In this document: piece by piece, positions 7,872 to 17,100 of the stretch
How positions within the stretch are numbered: position 1 is the first letter of the stretch
Layout: the number at the start of each line of letters is the position of its first letter
Assembly (NCBI GenBank): GCA_964630785.1
Contig: CAZVZG010000005.1
Span: 1 to 64,000, forward strand
DNA length: 64,000 nt
Direction: 5' to 3'
Origin: JADLCX01 sp964630785
GTDB lineage: Bacteria; Planctomycetota; Phycisphaerae; Phycisphaerales; UBA1924
Position numbers and translations under genes: made by a program
The notes under the pieces: model-generated
What the model saw: only the letters and a program-made list of their open reading frames with translations
Told to the model about the DNA's origin: nothing
The model's database searches: none

Positions 7872-9331
7872 GCGACGGCCCGACCCGATACTACTTATAC
7901 ATCCCCGTGTGGGCGACGGGTCGTCCGCCGACAGGCGGCGGGTCGAGCAACTACTCCACGCCCTCGGGTTCGACGCCCGAGAGCACCTACTCGACGCCGA
8001 CCAGCACGCCGAGCATGCCGCCGAGCTACTCGACGACCGGAGATGTCATCTACACGACCGGCCCGAGCGGAACGCCCACGCTCACGTTCTACACCACCGG
8101 TGCCTTCACCAGCAACACGTCGGGGACGACGCATACGCCATCGAGCAGCGGGTCGAGCGATTCCATGTCTTCAGGATCGTCAGGTTCGAGCAGTGGTTCT
8201 CCCTCTTCCGGGAGTTCTTCTTCAGGATCGATGTCGTCCAGCGGCTCGTCTTCCTCGGGATCGTCGTCGAGCGGTTCATCCAGCAGCGGGTCGGGTTCTT
8301 CGAGCGGCTCCGGGTCATCGAGCGGCTCCGGGTCATCGAGCGGATCGGGTTCATCCGGATCGGGCAGCAGCGGAATGTCAAGCGGTGCGTCGTCAGGCGC
8401 GAGCAGCGGAATGAGTTCGGGAGCCTCGTCCGGCGCATCCTCCGGAGGATCCTCCGGCGGCGGCTCGTCTGGTGGAGGCTCGTCCGGCGGCGGTGGTTCG
8501 AGCGGGGGTGGCTCCGGCCCCGGGGGGTCCGGTCCCGGCGGCTCGGGTCCGGGCGGGAGCGGTCCTGGTTCCGGCCCCGGCAGCAACTGCCTCCTCTTCG
8601 GCACCCTCGTCCGCCTCGAGGACGGCCGCCTCACGTCCATCGAGAATCTCAAGCCCGGCGATCGCGTGGCATCCATCCGGGTGCCCGGCCTCGAGGTCGA
8701 TGTGCCTTACCGCGCGCAGTATAACTGGCTCTCGCATCACGGCATGCACGGCGCGATGCCCGTCGCCGCTCGGGTGGCGAGCATCCGCCTCGGCGAGCAC
8801 CACGGCTTCATGGTCATCAACCGCCGCCTGAAGGCAACGCCCGAGCACCCGTTCATGATCCGCCGCGGCGACGAGTGGGGCTTCGCGTCGGCCGAGTTGA
8901 TCCAGCCCGGTGATTACCTGATCGACGATCAAATGAACGAGGAGGAGGTCGAGTCGGTCGTCCGCATCGACGCGCCGACCCGCACGGTTGCCATCCACAT
9001 CCCGGGCACCAACACGCTGCTCGCCGAGGGGGTGTGGGTCCACAACGACATGCCCGCCACCGCCCAGAGTTCCGGATCGGGCAGCGCATCGTCGGGATCA
9101 GGTTCCGGCTCCGGGAGTGGGTCCGGCTCCGGCTCGGGGTCGGGGTCCATGTCCGGATCGAGCAGCGGGTCGTCCAGCAGCGGCTCATCGTCCGGGAGCA
9201 AGTCCAGCGGGTCGTCCTCGTTCTCGACCTCCGGGTCGATGTCCGGTTCATCTTCCTCGTCCGGGAGCGCGCCGGGAAGCCCGAGCGGGTTGAGTTCCAG
9301 CGGCGGCGGAACCGGGACGTTCTCGATCTGA
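7868..9331 (+). CDS. Ser/Gly-rich protein with an embedded Hint (bacterial intein-like) domain
   Basis: The 487-residue protein starts at the ATG of an ATGA overlap. Residues ~20-240 are low complexity, first Ser/Thr/Pro, then long Ser-Gly runs and a 'GGSGPGG' tract. A Hint domain occupies residues 241-393: Cys241 opens block A ('CLLFGTLVRLEDG', then 'LKPGDRVAS'), Thr324 and His327 form block B ('TPEHPF'), and His392-Asn393 close block G ('GVWVHN'). Asp follows Asn, not Cys/Ser/Thr, which points to a bacterial intein-like domain able to self-cleave rather than a standard splicing intein. A second Ser-Gly tract fills residues ~395-487. No homing endonuclease insert is present. Confidence 0.8.
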   Translation: MSDGPTRYYLYIPVWATGRPPTGGGSSNYSTPSGSTPESTYSTPTSTPSMPPSYSTTGDVIYTTGPSGTPTLTFYTTGAFTSNTSGTTHTPSSSGSSDSMSSGSSGSSSGSPSSGSSSSGSMSSSGSSSSGSSSSGSSSSGSGSSSGSGSSSGSGSSSGSGSSGSGSSGMSSGASSGASSGMSSGASSGASSGGSSGGGSSGGGSSGGGGSSGGGSGPGGSGPGGSGPGGSGPGSGPGSNCLLFGTLVRLEDGRLTSIENLKPGDRVASIRVPGLEVDVPYRAQYNWLSHHGMHGAMPVAARVASIRLGEHHGFMVINRRLKATPEHPFMIRRGDEWGFASAELIQPGDYLIDDQMNEEEVESVVRIDAPTRTVAIHIPGTNTLLAEGVWVHNDMPATAQSSGSGSASSGSGSGSGSGSGSGSGSGSMSGSSSGSSSSGSSSGSKSSGSSSFSTSGSMSGSSSSSGSAPGSPSGLSSSGGGTGTFSI

Positions 9332-9475
9332 CGGGCATCCGCGCCCCACGAGCCCGGCAAGAAGGGGAGGATCACAGTTGGTGCGACAATGAGACTTGAC
9401 CCGAAACGTGCGGTGCCCTTCGTTGCGCCCGGCCACCGATGCAGTCTCACGACGCCTTCACGCCGCCACTCGCCG

Positions 9476-10876
9476 TCAAAGGGACGCGGCGGTCCACCAC
9501 GGGACGCCTTCGAGTTCCGCCAGCTCCCGCAGGTATCCGAAGCACCGCTCCTCGTGCAGGAACCCGCCGATGCGCCGGTTCGGCCCGGTGAGTGAGAACT
9601 TGGCGAAATTGCGGTGCTGGAAGATGCGGCGACCGTCGAAGCCGTGCTGGCACATGACCTTGCTGAGCGAGACGAGCGGGTGCCGGGTCATGGCGTAAGG
9701 GCGGCGGAGCTTCCGCCAGGCCATGTGGAAAGTCTCCTTGTCGCCGTACATGTGCCGGTAGAAGAAGTCGTTGAACTCGTTCATCCACATGGCCAGCGAG
9801 AGCTCCCGCCAGCAGCGGTCTTTGTCCACGACGATCTCGCCGCTCTCGAACTCAGGCTCGTCGCGGTACGGGACGCCCGTCACCCGCCAGATCGACCGGT
9901 GCGGTGCAAGCCGCTGGTAGTCGGGCCAGAAGATCGCTCCGCGCTTGCGGAACTCGGGTGTGTCGAACAGGATGGTCGGATCGACGATGGGCACGTTGTC
10001 GGCATCGAGCATCAGCACCTCGCGGAACCGGCTATGCATGATCGCGTAGGGCTTCAGTGACCAGCCGTCGATCCGGCGGGCCGGGTGATCCCGGCGGACT
10101 TCCACCGCGTCTACCGTCCGCACGCCGAGCGGCTCCAGCATCCGGCGCACAGGGCCGGGCATCTCGTCCGGCCCCAGGTGCCATATCTCGATCGGCAGGG
10201 CGCAGCCGAAGTGCCGGAGCATCCGGACACACACCCAGGCGCACGGCAGGTAGACGGGGCCGCCCGCCGCGATGACGATGCCTCGACCGTCGAACGCTTG
10301 AGACGGTTCGTCCGGACAGAGCGCCGCCGCGGTCTCCATGTAGGATGCCGCATTCTCCTCAGTGAGGTGGACCTGGTCCCAGTCCACCGGCCCCGCGGGC
10401 ATCGGCGGCGCGGGCGGCGGCCAATGGCGAACGCGGAGGCCGGGCAGATCGATCAGGGTTTCGTGGCGTGCTCCGAGCGCTCGCCGGATGATCCGACCAT
10501 CCGCCCCGCCCACCGCCACGATGTGCGCGTGCCGCGCCGGCCCCTCGATGATCGAGATCAAATCAAGAGACGGGTTGAGCGTGCCCGCATCACGGATGAG
10601 GAGCAGATCGGCTGGCGGGAGCTGGCTCGCCGGAGTTTCCGCGTGGTGGAAGAAGCAGTTGGCCGGCTTGTCGCGCCTCCGGCGGTTGGCTTCGACGACC
10701 GCCGGGTCGCCATCCAAACCGAGGTACTGCACCTCGTTCCAGTCGAGCCGCGGCGCGGTGTCCCAGTCCCCGCACGGGACGTCGAGCACGACGCGGACCT
10801 GGTGCTCGTCCATGAACGCCCGCAGGAACGCGCCCAGCCGCTCGGCCACGGATGATGAGGTCACCGCCGCCGTCAT
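9476..10876 (-). CDS. Fusion of SAM methyltransferase-like and GT71-like glycosyltransferase
   Basis: About 466 residues from the ATG at 10876, chosen because it overlaps the stop of the upstream gene (ATGA) and because sequence upstream of it is Arg/Pro-rich out-of-frame noise. Residues ~25-190 look like a class I methyltransferase ('VVLDVPCGDWDTAP', 'YLGLDGDPAVVEAN'). Residues ~205-430 resemble alpha-mannosyltransferase-like GT71 enzymes: 'GIVIAAGGPVYLPCAWVCV', 'WHLGPDEMP', 'SLKPYAIMHSRF', and a metal-binding-type DxD in 'MLDADNVPIVDP'. It is the second gene of a two-gene minus-strand operon next to the tail genes. It probably builds and methylates a sugar chain; the acceptor is unknown. 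Confidence 0.65.
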   Translation of the reverse strand: MTAAVTSSSVAERLGAFLRAFMDEHQVRVVLDVPCGDWDTAPRLDWNEVQYLGLDGDPAVVEANRRRRDKPANCFFHHAETPASQLPPADLLLIRDAGTLNPSLDLISIIEGPARHAHIVAVGGADGRIIRRALGARHETLIDLPGLRVRHWPPPAPPMPAGPVDWDQVHLTEENAASYMETAAALCPDEPSQAFDGRGIVIAAGGPVYLPCAWVCVRMLRHFGCALPIEIWHLGPDEMPGPVRRMLEPLGVRTVDAVEVRRDHPARRIDGWSLKPYAIMHSRFREVLMLDADNVPIVDPTILFDTPEFRKRGAIFWPDYQRLAPHRSIWRVTGVPYRDEPEFESGEIVVDKDRCWRELSLAMWMNEFNDFFYRHMYGDKETFHMAWRKLRRPYAMTRHPLVSLSKVMCQHGFDGRRIFQHRNFAKFSLTGPNRRIGGFLHEERCFGYLRELAELEGVPWWTAASL

Positions 10877-11826
10877 CCCGATGCCCCATTCCCCGACACT
10901 CGGAACGACAGAGATCGACCATCGAGGCAGCCCTCGATCGCCGCGATGACTTCCGCCGGCCGGATCAGCGCCATGCATCGCCCCACCGGCCGGGCGAAGT
11001 CGAGCACCGGCAGCTCGCACAGGCTCCGGTCGTGCGCCTCGCCGTCGCCGCGGGCGACGACTCGGCTCTTCCAGCAGGCCTTGGTCCGGCAGCACGGCAG
11101 TGCGCCCAGCGTGTGCAGCGTCCGCTGGAGCGGGTACTGCGTCCACATGGCCGGCTCGCGCCCGCCCAGCAGCGCGACGTAGGGCTTCTCGAACGCGGCG
11201 CACAGGTGCTGGATGTAGGTGATGGGGCCGAGGCCGCCGGCGGCGTGGAAGCACACGCGCATGAGATCGCGGTGGCCCGTCCGGCCGACCAGATTGATGA
11301 CGCCATCCAGCGCAGGATGCTCATCGTCATCGCTCCCGACCTGGACGAACGCGACACGCCTGCGGAAGTGGTCCACCACCGCCTGATAATGCTCCACCGG
11401 CCACTGCTTCAGGGTGAAGTCGCTCTTGATGCCGGCGCAGACGACCCAGTATCGACCTGATTCCATGCCGTGTTCGCTCAGGCAATCCGGCAGCGCCTTC
11501 TCTTCGCCCGAAAGGTACAGGTGCGGCCGGTTCGTCAGCGCCGGCAGCGGCATCCCGAGGTACCGTTCGAGGTGCCGCGTGTACGCGCCGATGAAGGTGC
11601 GCGGCTGGTCGTTGCTGGTCTGGATGTCGCCGTAGTGCATCGGCACATGCTCGCCGTCGGCCAGCGGCGTGACCCACGGGTTGTGCCGGAATATCTCGTC
11701 GCAGCTGGTTCTTACACCCGTCAGGAACCGCCCAGGGTACTGCGCGTGCAGCGATTCGATCGCGGCCGTCATCGTGCAGAGGTCGCCGGGCGGGAGGCAG
11801 GATTTGAGGATGAGCCTGCGTTGCAT
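10873..11826 (-). CDS. GT9-like glycosyltransferase (ADP-heptose:LPS heptosyltransferase family)
   Basis: 317 residues from the ATG at 11826 ('MQRRLILKSCLPPGDL'). The family pattern is visible as an N-terminal 'K-x-x-x-x-G-D-x-x' loop ('SCLPPGDLCTMTAAI'), 'YWVVCAGIKSDFTLKQWP' in the middle, which corresponds to the conserved 'G-x-x-x-K-x-W' region, and 'GGLGPITYIQHLCAAFEKP' toward the end, which corresponds to the 'S-D-S-G-x-x-H' acceptor region in altered form. Enzymes of this family add heptose or related sugars to envelope glycans. It is read divergently from the RHS gene, with the start 125 bp from the RHS start, so the gap holds promoters for both. Confidence 0.65.
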   Translation of the reverse strand: MQRRLILKSCLPPGDLCTMTAAIESLHAQYPGRFLTGVRTSCDEIFRHNPWVTPLADGEHVPMHYGDIQTSNDQPRTFIGAYTRHLERYLGMPLPALTNRPHLYLSGEEKALPDCLSEHGMESGRYWVVCAGIKSDFTLKQWPVEHYQAVVDHFRRRVAFVQVGSDDDEHPALDGVINLVGRTGHRDLMRVCFHAAGGLGPITYIQHLCAAFEKPYVALLGGREPAMWTQYPLQRTLHTLGALPCCRTKACWKSRVVARGDGEAHDRSLCELPVLDFARPVGRCMALIRPAEVIAAIEGCLDGRSLSFRVSGNGASG

Positions 11827-11951
11827 CGGGGGACGGCCCTCGCCGCGGTCAAAGGATGCTGAGTCTATATGGATGCGGGTCCGCTTCGACGAAGGGGGCT
11901 TGACCGGGCCGTGCGGACCCCGTACGCTGCCATGAGCGAAAGGCCCTTCAA

Positions 11952-13037
11952 GTGCCCCCACCCGTGAGCTCCTCCGGCTCCGTTCTGAACCCGGTCCCCG
12001 ACGACGGGCCGCCGGTGTGGTGCTGGGTCAACTGCGACGACGGGTGCGGGCCGCTCGAGAACCGCAATCCCACCATCTGGGTTGACTCCGGCGGGGGCGG
12101 GGGTGCCGCCGCGATGGCGTCCAGCGCGGGGAGCGCCGGTGGGCTGGGGGGTGGTTGTTCAAGCGGGGAGTGCGGCTCGGGCTCGGCCATGTCGTCGGCC
12201 AGCCCCGTGCGGTACTGGAACGGAGCAGTGGTGCTGTCGTTCGCCGACATCGTCACGCCCTACACCCGGCTAACGCACACCCGCAGTTACAACAACAGGA
12301 CCGCGACCGACTACGACGGCCCCAACGGCTGGAACTGGTTCATCGGCCAGATGCCGTATGTCGTGGCCAGCGGCACGTCGGTCGCGGTGGTGTTCGACCC
12401 CAACTTCCCGATCTGGTTTGATGATGGTGGCAGCGGCACATTCGTCCAGCGCGACGGGTCAATCAACCTCACGCTGGCCCACGACGCCACGAACAAACTC
12501 TTCACCTTCGTGCGGACGATCAGCGGGCGAGGCGGGTCCACGGTTACGACTGTTTTCAACGACTTCATGGCCCTGAACCGGCCGGGGCAGTTCGTCAGCC
12601 AGACCGACACGGCGGGGGTGGACACGACGATCGTCAGCCTCAGCGGCGCGGAGATCGCCGAGCTGCAAGCGGTGATGACCGTCGGGGGAACCTCGTACTA
12701 CGGCTCGCTGGTTTATACCTATTACTCCTCGGGGGCCAACGCCGGGAAGCTCTCCTCGGTCATGTACCGGCGCAAGACCGGCTCCGGCGGCTCGTGGGCG
12801 AACATCAAGCAGTTCGCCTACACCTACCACGACGGCAGCGATAGCAACGGCAACCTCAACGACCTCAAGACCGCCGCCGAGCAGCAGTACGACAGCGGCA
12901 CATCGTCATGGCAGGACATCGCGGTCAGTTACTACCGGTATTACGTTGACATTGCCGGCGGCACGGGCTTCGTCCACGGGCTTATTGACCTCTGCGCTGA
13001 GATAGACGTATGCGGTCATAAAGGAAGCCCGGCGTGA
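11952..13037 (+). pseudogene. RHS-repeat protein, N-terminal part, cut by IS630-type insertion
   Basis: From the GTG at 11952 the frame encodes a Ser/Gly-rich leader with no signal peptide, then 'SPVRYWNGAVVLSFADIV' and 'THTRSYNNR', the typical opening of large RHS/YD proteins. Genuine sequence ends at 12984 in '...GFVHGL'; the last 17 codons are read from the insertion sequence. Joining base 12984 to base 14124 restores the frame as 'FVHGLKIQIGPEGYRRAF', so this and the 14124-19117 segment were one gene of 2008 codons. As it stands the product is a ~345-residue fragment lacking the YD-repeat shell and toxin tip. Confidence 0.85.
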
Positions 13038-13611
13038 TCGAAGGCGGAAGCGAGCAGGTTGGGCGAGCACCGCTGGCGGATGAGCGAGCGGCGGACGCGG
13101 CCGCGGAGGTCGTCACGGTCGGCCGGGGCGGAGTTGGCAAGGTCCACGCGTTTGCCGCGGTTCCACAGTTGCTCGGCGGGGTTGATCTCCGGGGCGTAGG
13201 ACGGGAGCCACTCGACCATCACGCGTGGCCCACCCGGGGGCCGGCCGGCCAGCCAGCGCCGCACGGCGGCCTTGTGGACGTTGAGCCTGTCCTGCACGAC
13301 GATCAACGGCCCGCGCACGTGCCGGTCCAGCGCCCGCAGGAACTCCGTCGCCCGGGGCGTCCTGATGTTCCTGCTGTGGATGCGGAAGACCGCAGAGAGC
13401 CGGTGGGGCTGGGCTGGACGATCGCGCGTGCGCAGAGCCCCGGGCGGCACGATGATGCCCCCGATCACGCTCAGCCGGTCGCGCCGGTCCCAGCAGCGCA
13501 CGACGGGCGTGACGCCCCGCGGCGCCCAGGTCTGACGCACCAAAGGCCGCAGCATGAAGCCGGATTCGTCGTAGAACACGAGGGTAGCGTTCAGCCGCCG
13601 CGCGTTTTTTT
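13016..13611 (-). CDS. IS630 transposase, C-terminal DDE ORF (orfB)
   Basis: The meaningful part of this frame starts at the A7 run (13605-13611) and ends at 13016. It encodes an RNase-H-like DDE domain: first Asp in 'LVFYDESGF', second Asp in 'PLIVVQDRLNVHKA', and the acidic third residue in 'YAPEINPAEQLWNRGK', which is the conserved P-E-x-N-P-x-E signature of IS630. The open frame extends upstream to 14086 but there it is Arg/Gly-rich antisense of the HTH half and is not protein. It should be expressed only as a frameshift fusion with the HTH ORF. Confidence 0.85.
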
Positions 13612-14070
13612 CAGGCGCGGCCAGTCCTTGGTCCGCCAGCGCGCAATCACCGCCTCGTCCCGCTCGCGGGCCCGGGCCTCGGGCTTCTGCACGCTGAAGC
13701 CCAGGGCGTGCAGGATGCGGCCGACGTGGTTGAAGTCGTACCAGACGCCGAAGGCCTTGCCGATGAGGTCGCGGACCCGCCGGCAGGTCCACAGGTCGCT
13801 GTCGTACCCCGCGGCCACGGCGCCCCGCCTGATCGCGGCCACCAGCCGGCGCTTCTGCGCGGCGCTGAGCCGAGACGTGCGGCCCGGGAGCGGCTTGGCC
13901 CGCAGGCCGTCGGGGCCGCGCTTCCGCAGGGTCTTCTTCCACTTGCTCACGCACGAGGAGGTCACACCGACCAGCCGCGCCACCTCGCTCGTGCCCTTGC
14001 CCCGGCCCAGCAGCTCCGCCGCCCGCAGCCGCCGTGCCTCCAGCTCCGCCGGAGTGCCTTTGGTTCGCAT
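13591..14070 (-). CDS. IS630 transposase, N-terminal HTH ORF (orfA)
   Basis: 159 residues from the ATG at 14070. Residues ~20-60 hold a winged-helix/HTH domain ('GKGTSEVARLVGVTSSCVSKW', second helix 'SCVSKWKKTLRK') and residues ~70-130 a second DNA-binding region ('SAAQKRRLVAAIRRG', then 'YDFNHVGRILHALGFS'), the usual IS630 layout. The frame ends at 13591 shortly after 'LKKTRGG', whereas sliding back one base on the A7 run (minus-strand reading of 13605-13611) enters the catalytic ORF as 'KKNARRLNATLVFYDE'. Full-length transposase is therefore probably made by -1 frameshifting. Confidence 0.85.
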   Translation of the reverse strand: MRTKGTPAELEARRLRAAELLGRGKGTSEVARLVGVTSSCVSKWKKTLRKRGPDGLRAKPLPGRTSRLSAAQKRRLVAAIRRGAVAAGYDSDLWTCRRVRDLIGKAFGVWYDFNHVGRILHALGFSVQKPEARARERDEAVIARWRTKDWPRLKKTRGG

Positions 14071-14123
14071 CCTCTTGTATCGGCAAGGTCGCTCAAAAGT
14101 CTTTCATTGCGCAGAGATCAATA

Positions 14124-17100
14124 AGATCCAGATCGGCCCCGAGGGGTACCGCCGCGCGTTCAACGACGGCGTGAACTTCGACACCGCCACGGACGCCACG
14201 CTCAAGGGCTACGCCGACCACTACTTCGAGTACGACCCGAGCAGCCGGATGGTGACCAAGGAGGTCGCCGCGGTGTGCGTGAGCTGCCCGGGCGGCGGGA
14301 CCACGCAGGACACCTTCACCTACGGGACTTCCGGTTTCTCGGACGGCATCAACAACTGGAAGTACAAGACGGTCCAGACGCTACCGAACTCGGCAACGCT
14401 CACCGTCTACTCCAACTTCCGAGGCGCGCCGATCCTGCACGTCTACACCGACACGGACGCCACCAGCAAATGGTACAAGTTCTGGCGGTACAACAGCGAC
14501 GGCCAGGCCGTCATCGAGGCCGAGTCGTCGGCGATCAGCGGGTTCAGCGAGTCTTACGCGGACCTGGTGAACTACGGAGGCACCCCCACATACCTGAACG
14601 CGTCGTCGGGCCTGCTGCGCACCACCGATTACTACACGACGACCGGGAGCGGGGCCGCCAAAGGTTACGTGCGATATCAGAACCTCCGCCAGGGCACCGG
14701 CGGCTCGGACGTCCGCCTCCGCGAGTACGACTACACCTCGAACACCGACGCCGACGGGAACACGGTGTACCTGCCGTGGCACGCGAGCGTGTACCCCGAC
14801 GCCACCACCACGGCGGTCAAGTACACGACCACCTACGCCTACACGTTCCACTCCGGGACGAACCTAATCGCCACACGGACCACGACGTTCCCGCTGGTGG
14901 CAATCGCGCACAACGGCTCGAACTCCGCGACAACATTTACAGAAACCTTCGACGCCAACGGCAACCGGACCCAGACCACGGACCAGGCCGGGACGGTCAA
15001 CAAGTACACCTTAGACCCTGTGCTCCAGGTCGCCACGCAGTCGGTCCTGAACTACCAGACCAGCGGCTCCGGTCCCGGCATCAACGTCACCACCGACACC
15101 ACCTACGACGACCAGGGCCGCCCGACGCAGACCCTGGGCCCGTCGCACCACGCGGTCATCGGCGGATCAGACACCGTCGTCCGCACGGCGTCGTGGTTCG
15201 TGTACCTGCGATCCGTGAAGCCGGGGAGCAGCACGTGGGACCTGAACCAGAACTGGTCCGCTCAGGGCTACGCCACCGGCACGAGCCCATCGTACACCTA
15301 CACGCTCGTTGATCCGGTCGCCATCGGCCGCCTGGATAAGGACGGCCGAGCCATCGACCAGATCACGTCGAAGCGAACCAGCGGGAGCGGGGCGCTCTCG
15401 CCAAGCGACACGTTCGCCCAGACCGACTGGAAGTCGTGGTCCAGTTCGCAGTACAGCAACCTGGGGCGGCTGCTCTCGACGCGCTCGTACTTCCTGATCC
15501 CCTCCTCGGGCACGGGCACGAGCGGGACCAACTACGCCCAGACCGACTACGGCTACGACGCGCTCGAACGCCGGAACATGGTCAAGTCGCCGGTCGGCAC
15601 GATCACGCGCACGGTGTGGACCGCGCCCCAGCGGGTGAAGGAAGTCTGGATCGGCACGAACGACACGGGCGCTACGGACTCGAATCCGGCTGGATCGGGC
15701 GCGCCCAACAACATGGTCATCGTGACCGCCAACCAGTACGACGGCGGCTCGGCGGGCGGCGACGGCGACCTGACCCAGGTGACCCAGTACGCGGCCTCCT
15801 CCGACACGCGCGTCACGACCTTCACCTACGACTTCCGTAACCGCCGGGTCACGATGGACGGCGAGGTTGATGTCTACCAGATCACCATCTACGACAACCT
15901 CGATCGCGTCACGCAGACCGACCGCAAGGACACCAGCTCAGGCGGGAACCTGATCGGGCGCAGCACCGCCGCCTACGACAGCCTCGGCCGGGCCTACCAG
16001 CAGGTCACCTACGCGGTCGATCCATCGACGGGCACGGTCGGCAACCCGCTCACGGCGAGCACATGGTACGACCCGGTCGGCCGCGTGATGAAGCAGATCA
16101 ACGCCGGCGACGGGTTGGTCGCCACCAAGAACGCCTACAACGCCGTGGGCTGGATGACGGCGATGTACCGGAGTTACTACACCGGCACGCCGAGCTACGG
16201 CGAGGCGGGGACGGTCAGCGGCGACATCGTGGTCGAGCAGACGCTGTTCACGCAGGACGACGCCGGGAACGTCGTCAGCGCGGCGAGCGCCCAGAGGCTC
16301 AACGACACGCCGGATTCCGGCACGGGCAGCGCCGGGGCCCTCACGGCGGGGACTCAGCCCAAGGGCCGGGTCTCCTACGCGGCTTCGTGGTTCGACGGCA
16401 TCGGCCGCGCCATCGCCTCGGCGAACTACGGCTCGATCGGGACGTTCACGCGGCCGGCGACGCCACCGGCACGCTCGGACACGATCCTGGTCACCAGCAC
16501 TGACTACGACGACGCGGGCCGCGCCTACCAGGTCACCGACCCCAACGCGATCGTGGCCAAGACCGTCTTCGACGCCGCCGGGCGGGCCACGAGCCGGATC
16601 GACGATTTCGGCACAAGCAAGCTCAACCGCACGACGAACTTCACCTACACGCTCGACAGCCAGATCGCCACGCAGGTCGCGGTGAACTCGACCACCGGCG
16701 ACCAGACGACGACGTATACCTACGGCGTGAGCCCGTCCACGTCTCCGGCGTCGGACCTCGCCAGCAACTCGCTGCTCGCCACGATCGACTATCCGGGATC
16801 CGTCAGCGGCTCGGACCAGCTCGCCTTCACCTACAACCGCCAGGGCCAGCAGAAGACGACGACCGACAGCCGGGGCACCGTCCACACGCTCGGCTACGAC
16901 AAGCTCGGGCGGCTGGTCAGCGACACGGTGACGACCACCGGCTCGGGCGTGGACGCGGCGGTGCTCCGCATCGACCGCGCGTACGAGGTCCGCGGGATGC
17001 TGGAGACGGTCACGAGCTTTAGCAACACCTCCGGCACCGGCACGCCGGTCAACCAGGTCGGGCTCGAATATAACGACTACGGCCTGCTCACGAAGGATGC

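Larger units (their letters stand above)
12985..14121 (-). mobile_element. IS630-type insertion sequence, complete, 1137 bp
   Basis: The element lies between TA dinucleotides at 12983-12984 and 14122-14123, the duplicated TA target typical of IS630/Tc1-mariner elements. Together with the flanking TA its ends read TATTGACCTCTGCGC at the left and, on the complementary strand, TATTGATCTCTGCGC at the right; the inverted repeats differ at one position over this stretch and then diverge. Inside are two overlapping minus-strand ORFs for HTH and DDE halves of a transposase joined by an A7 slip site. Removal of the element plus one TA regenerates the RHS reading frame without any scar, so it is a recent, clean insertion. 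Confidence 0.9.

Noticed and set aside
8130..9290. Short tandem repeats as a CRISPR or structural DNA array
   Set aside because: The repeats are degenerate Ser/Gly codons inside a coding frame with no spacer pattern.
13034..14123. N-terminal extension of the downstream RHS frame
   Set aside because: It is antisense of the IS630 transposase; the open frame is a by-product of GC-rich DNA.
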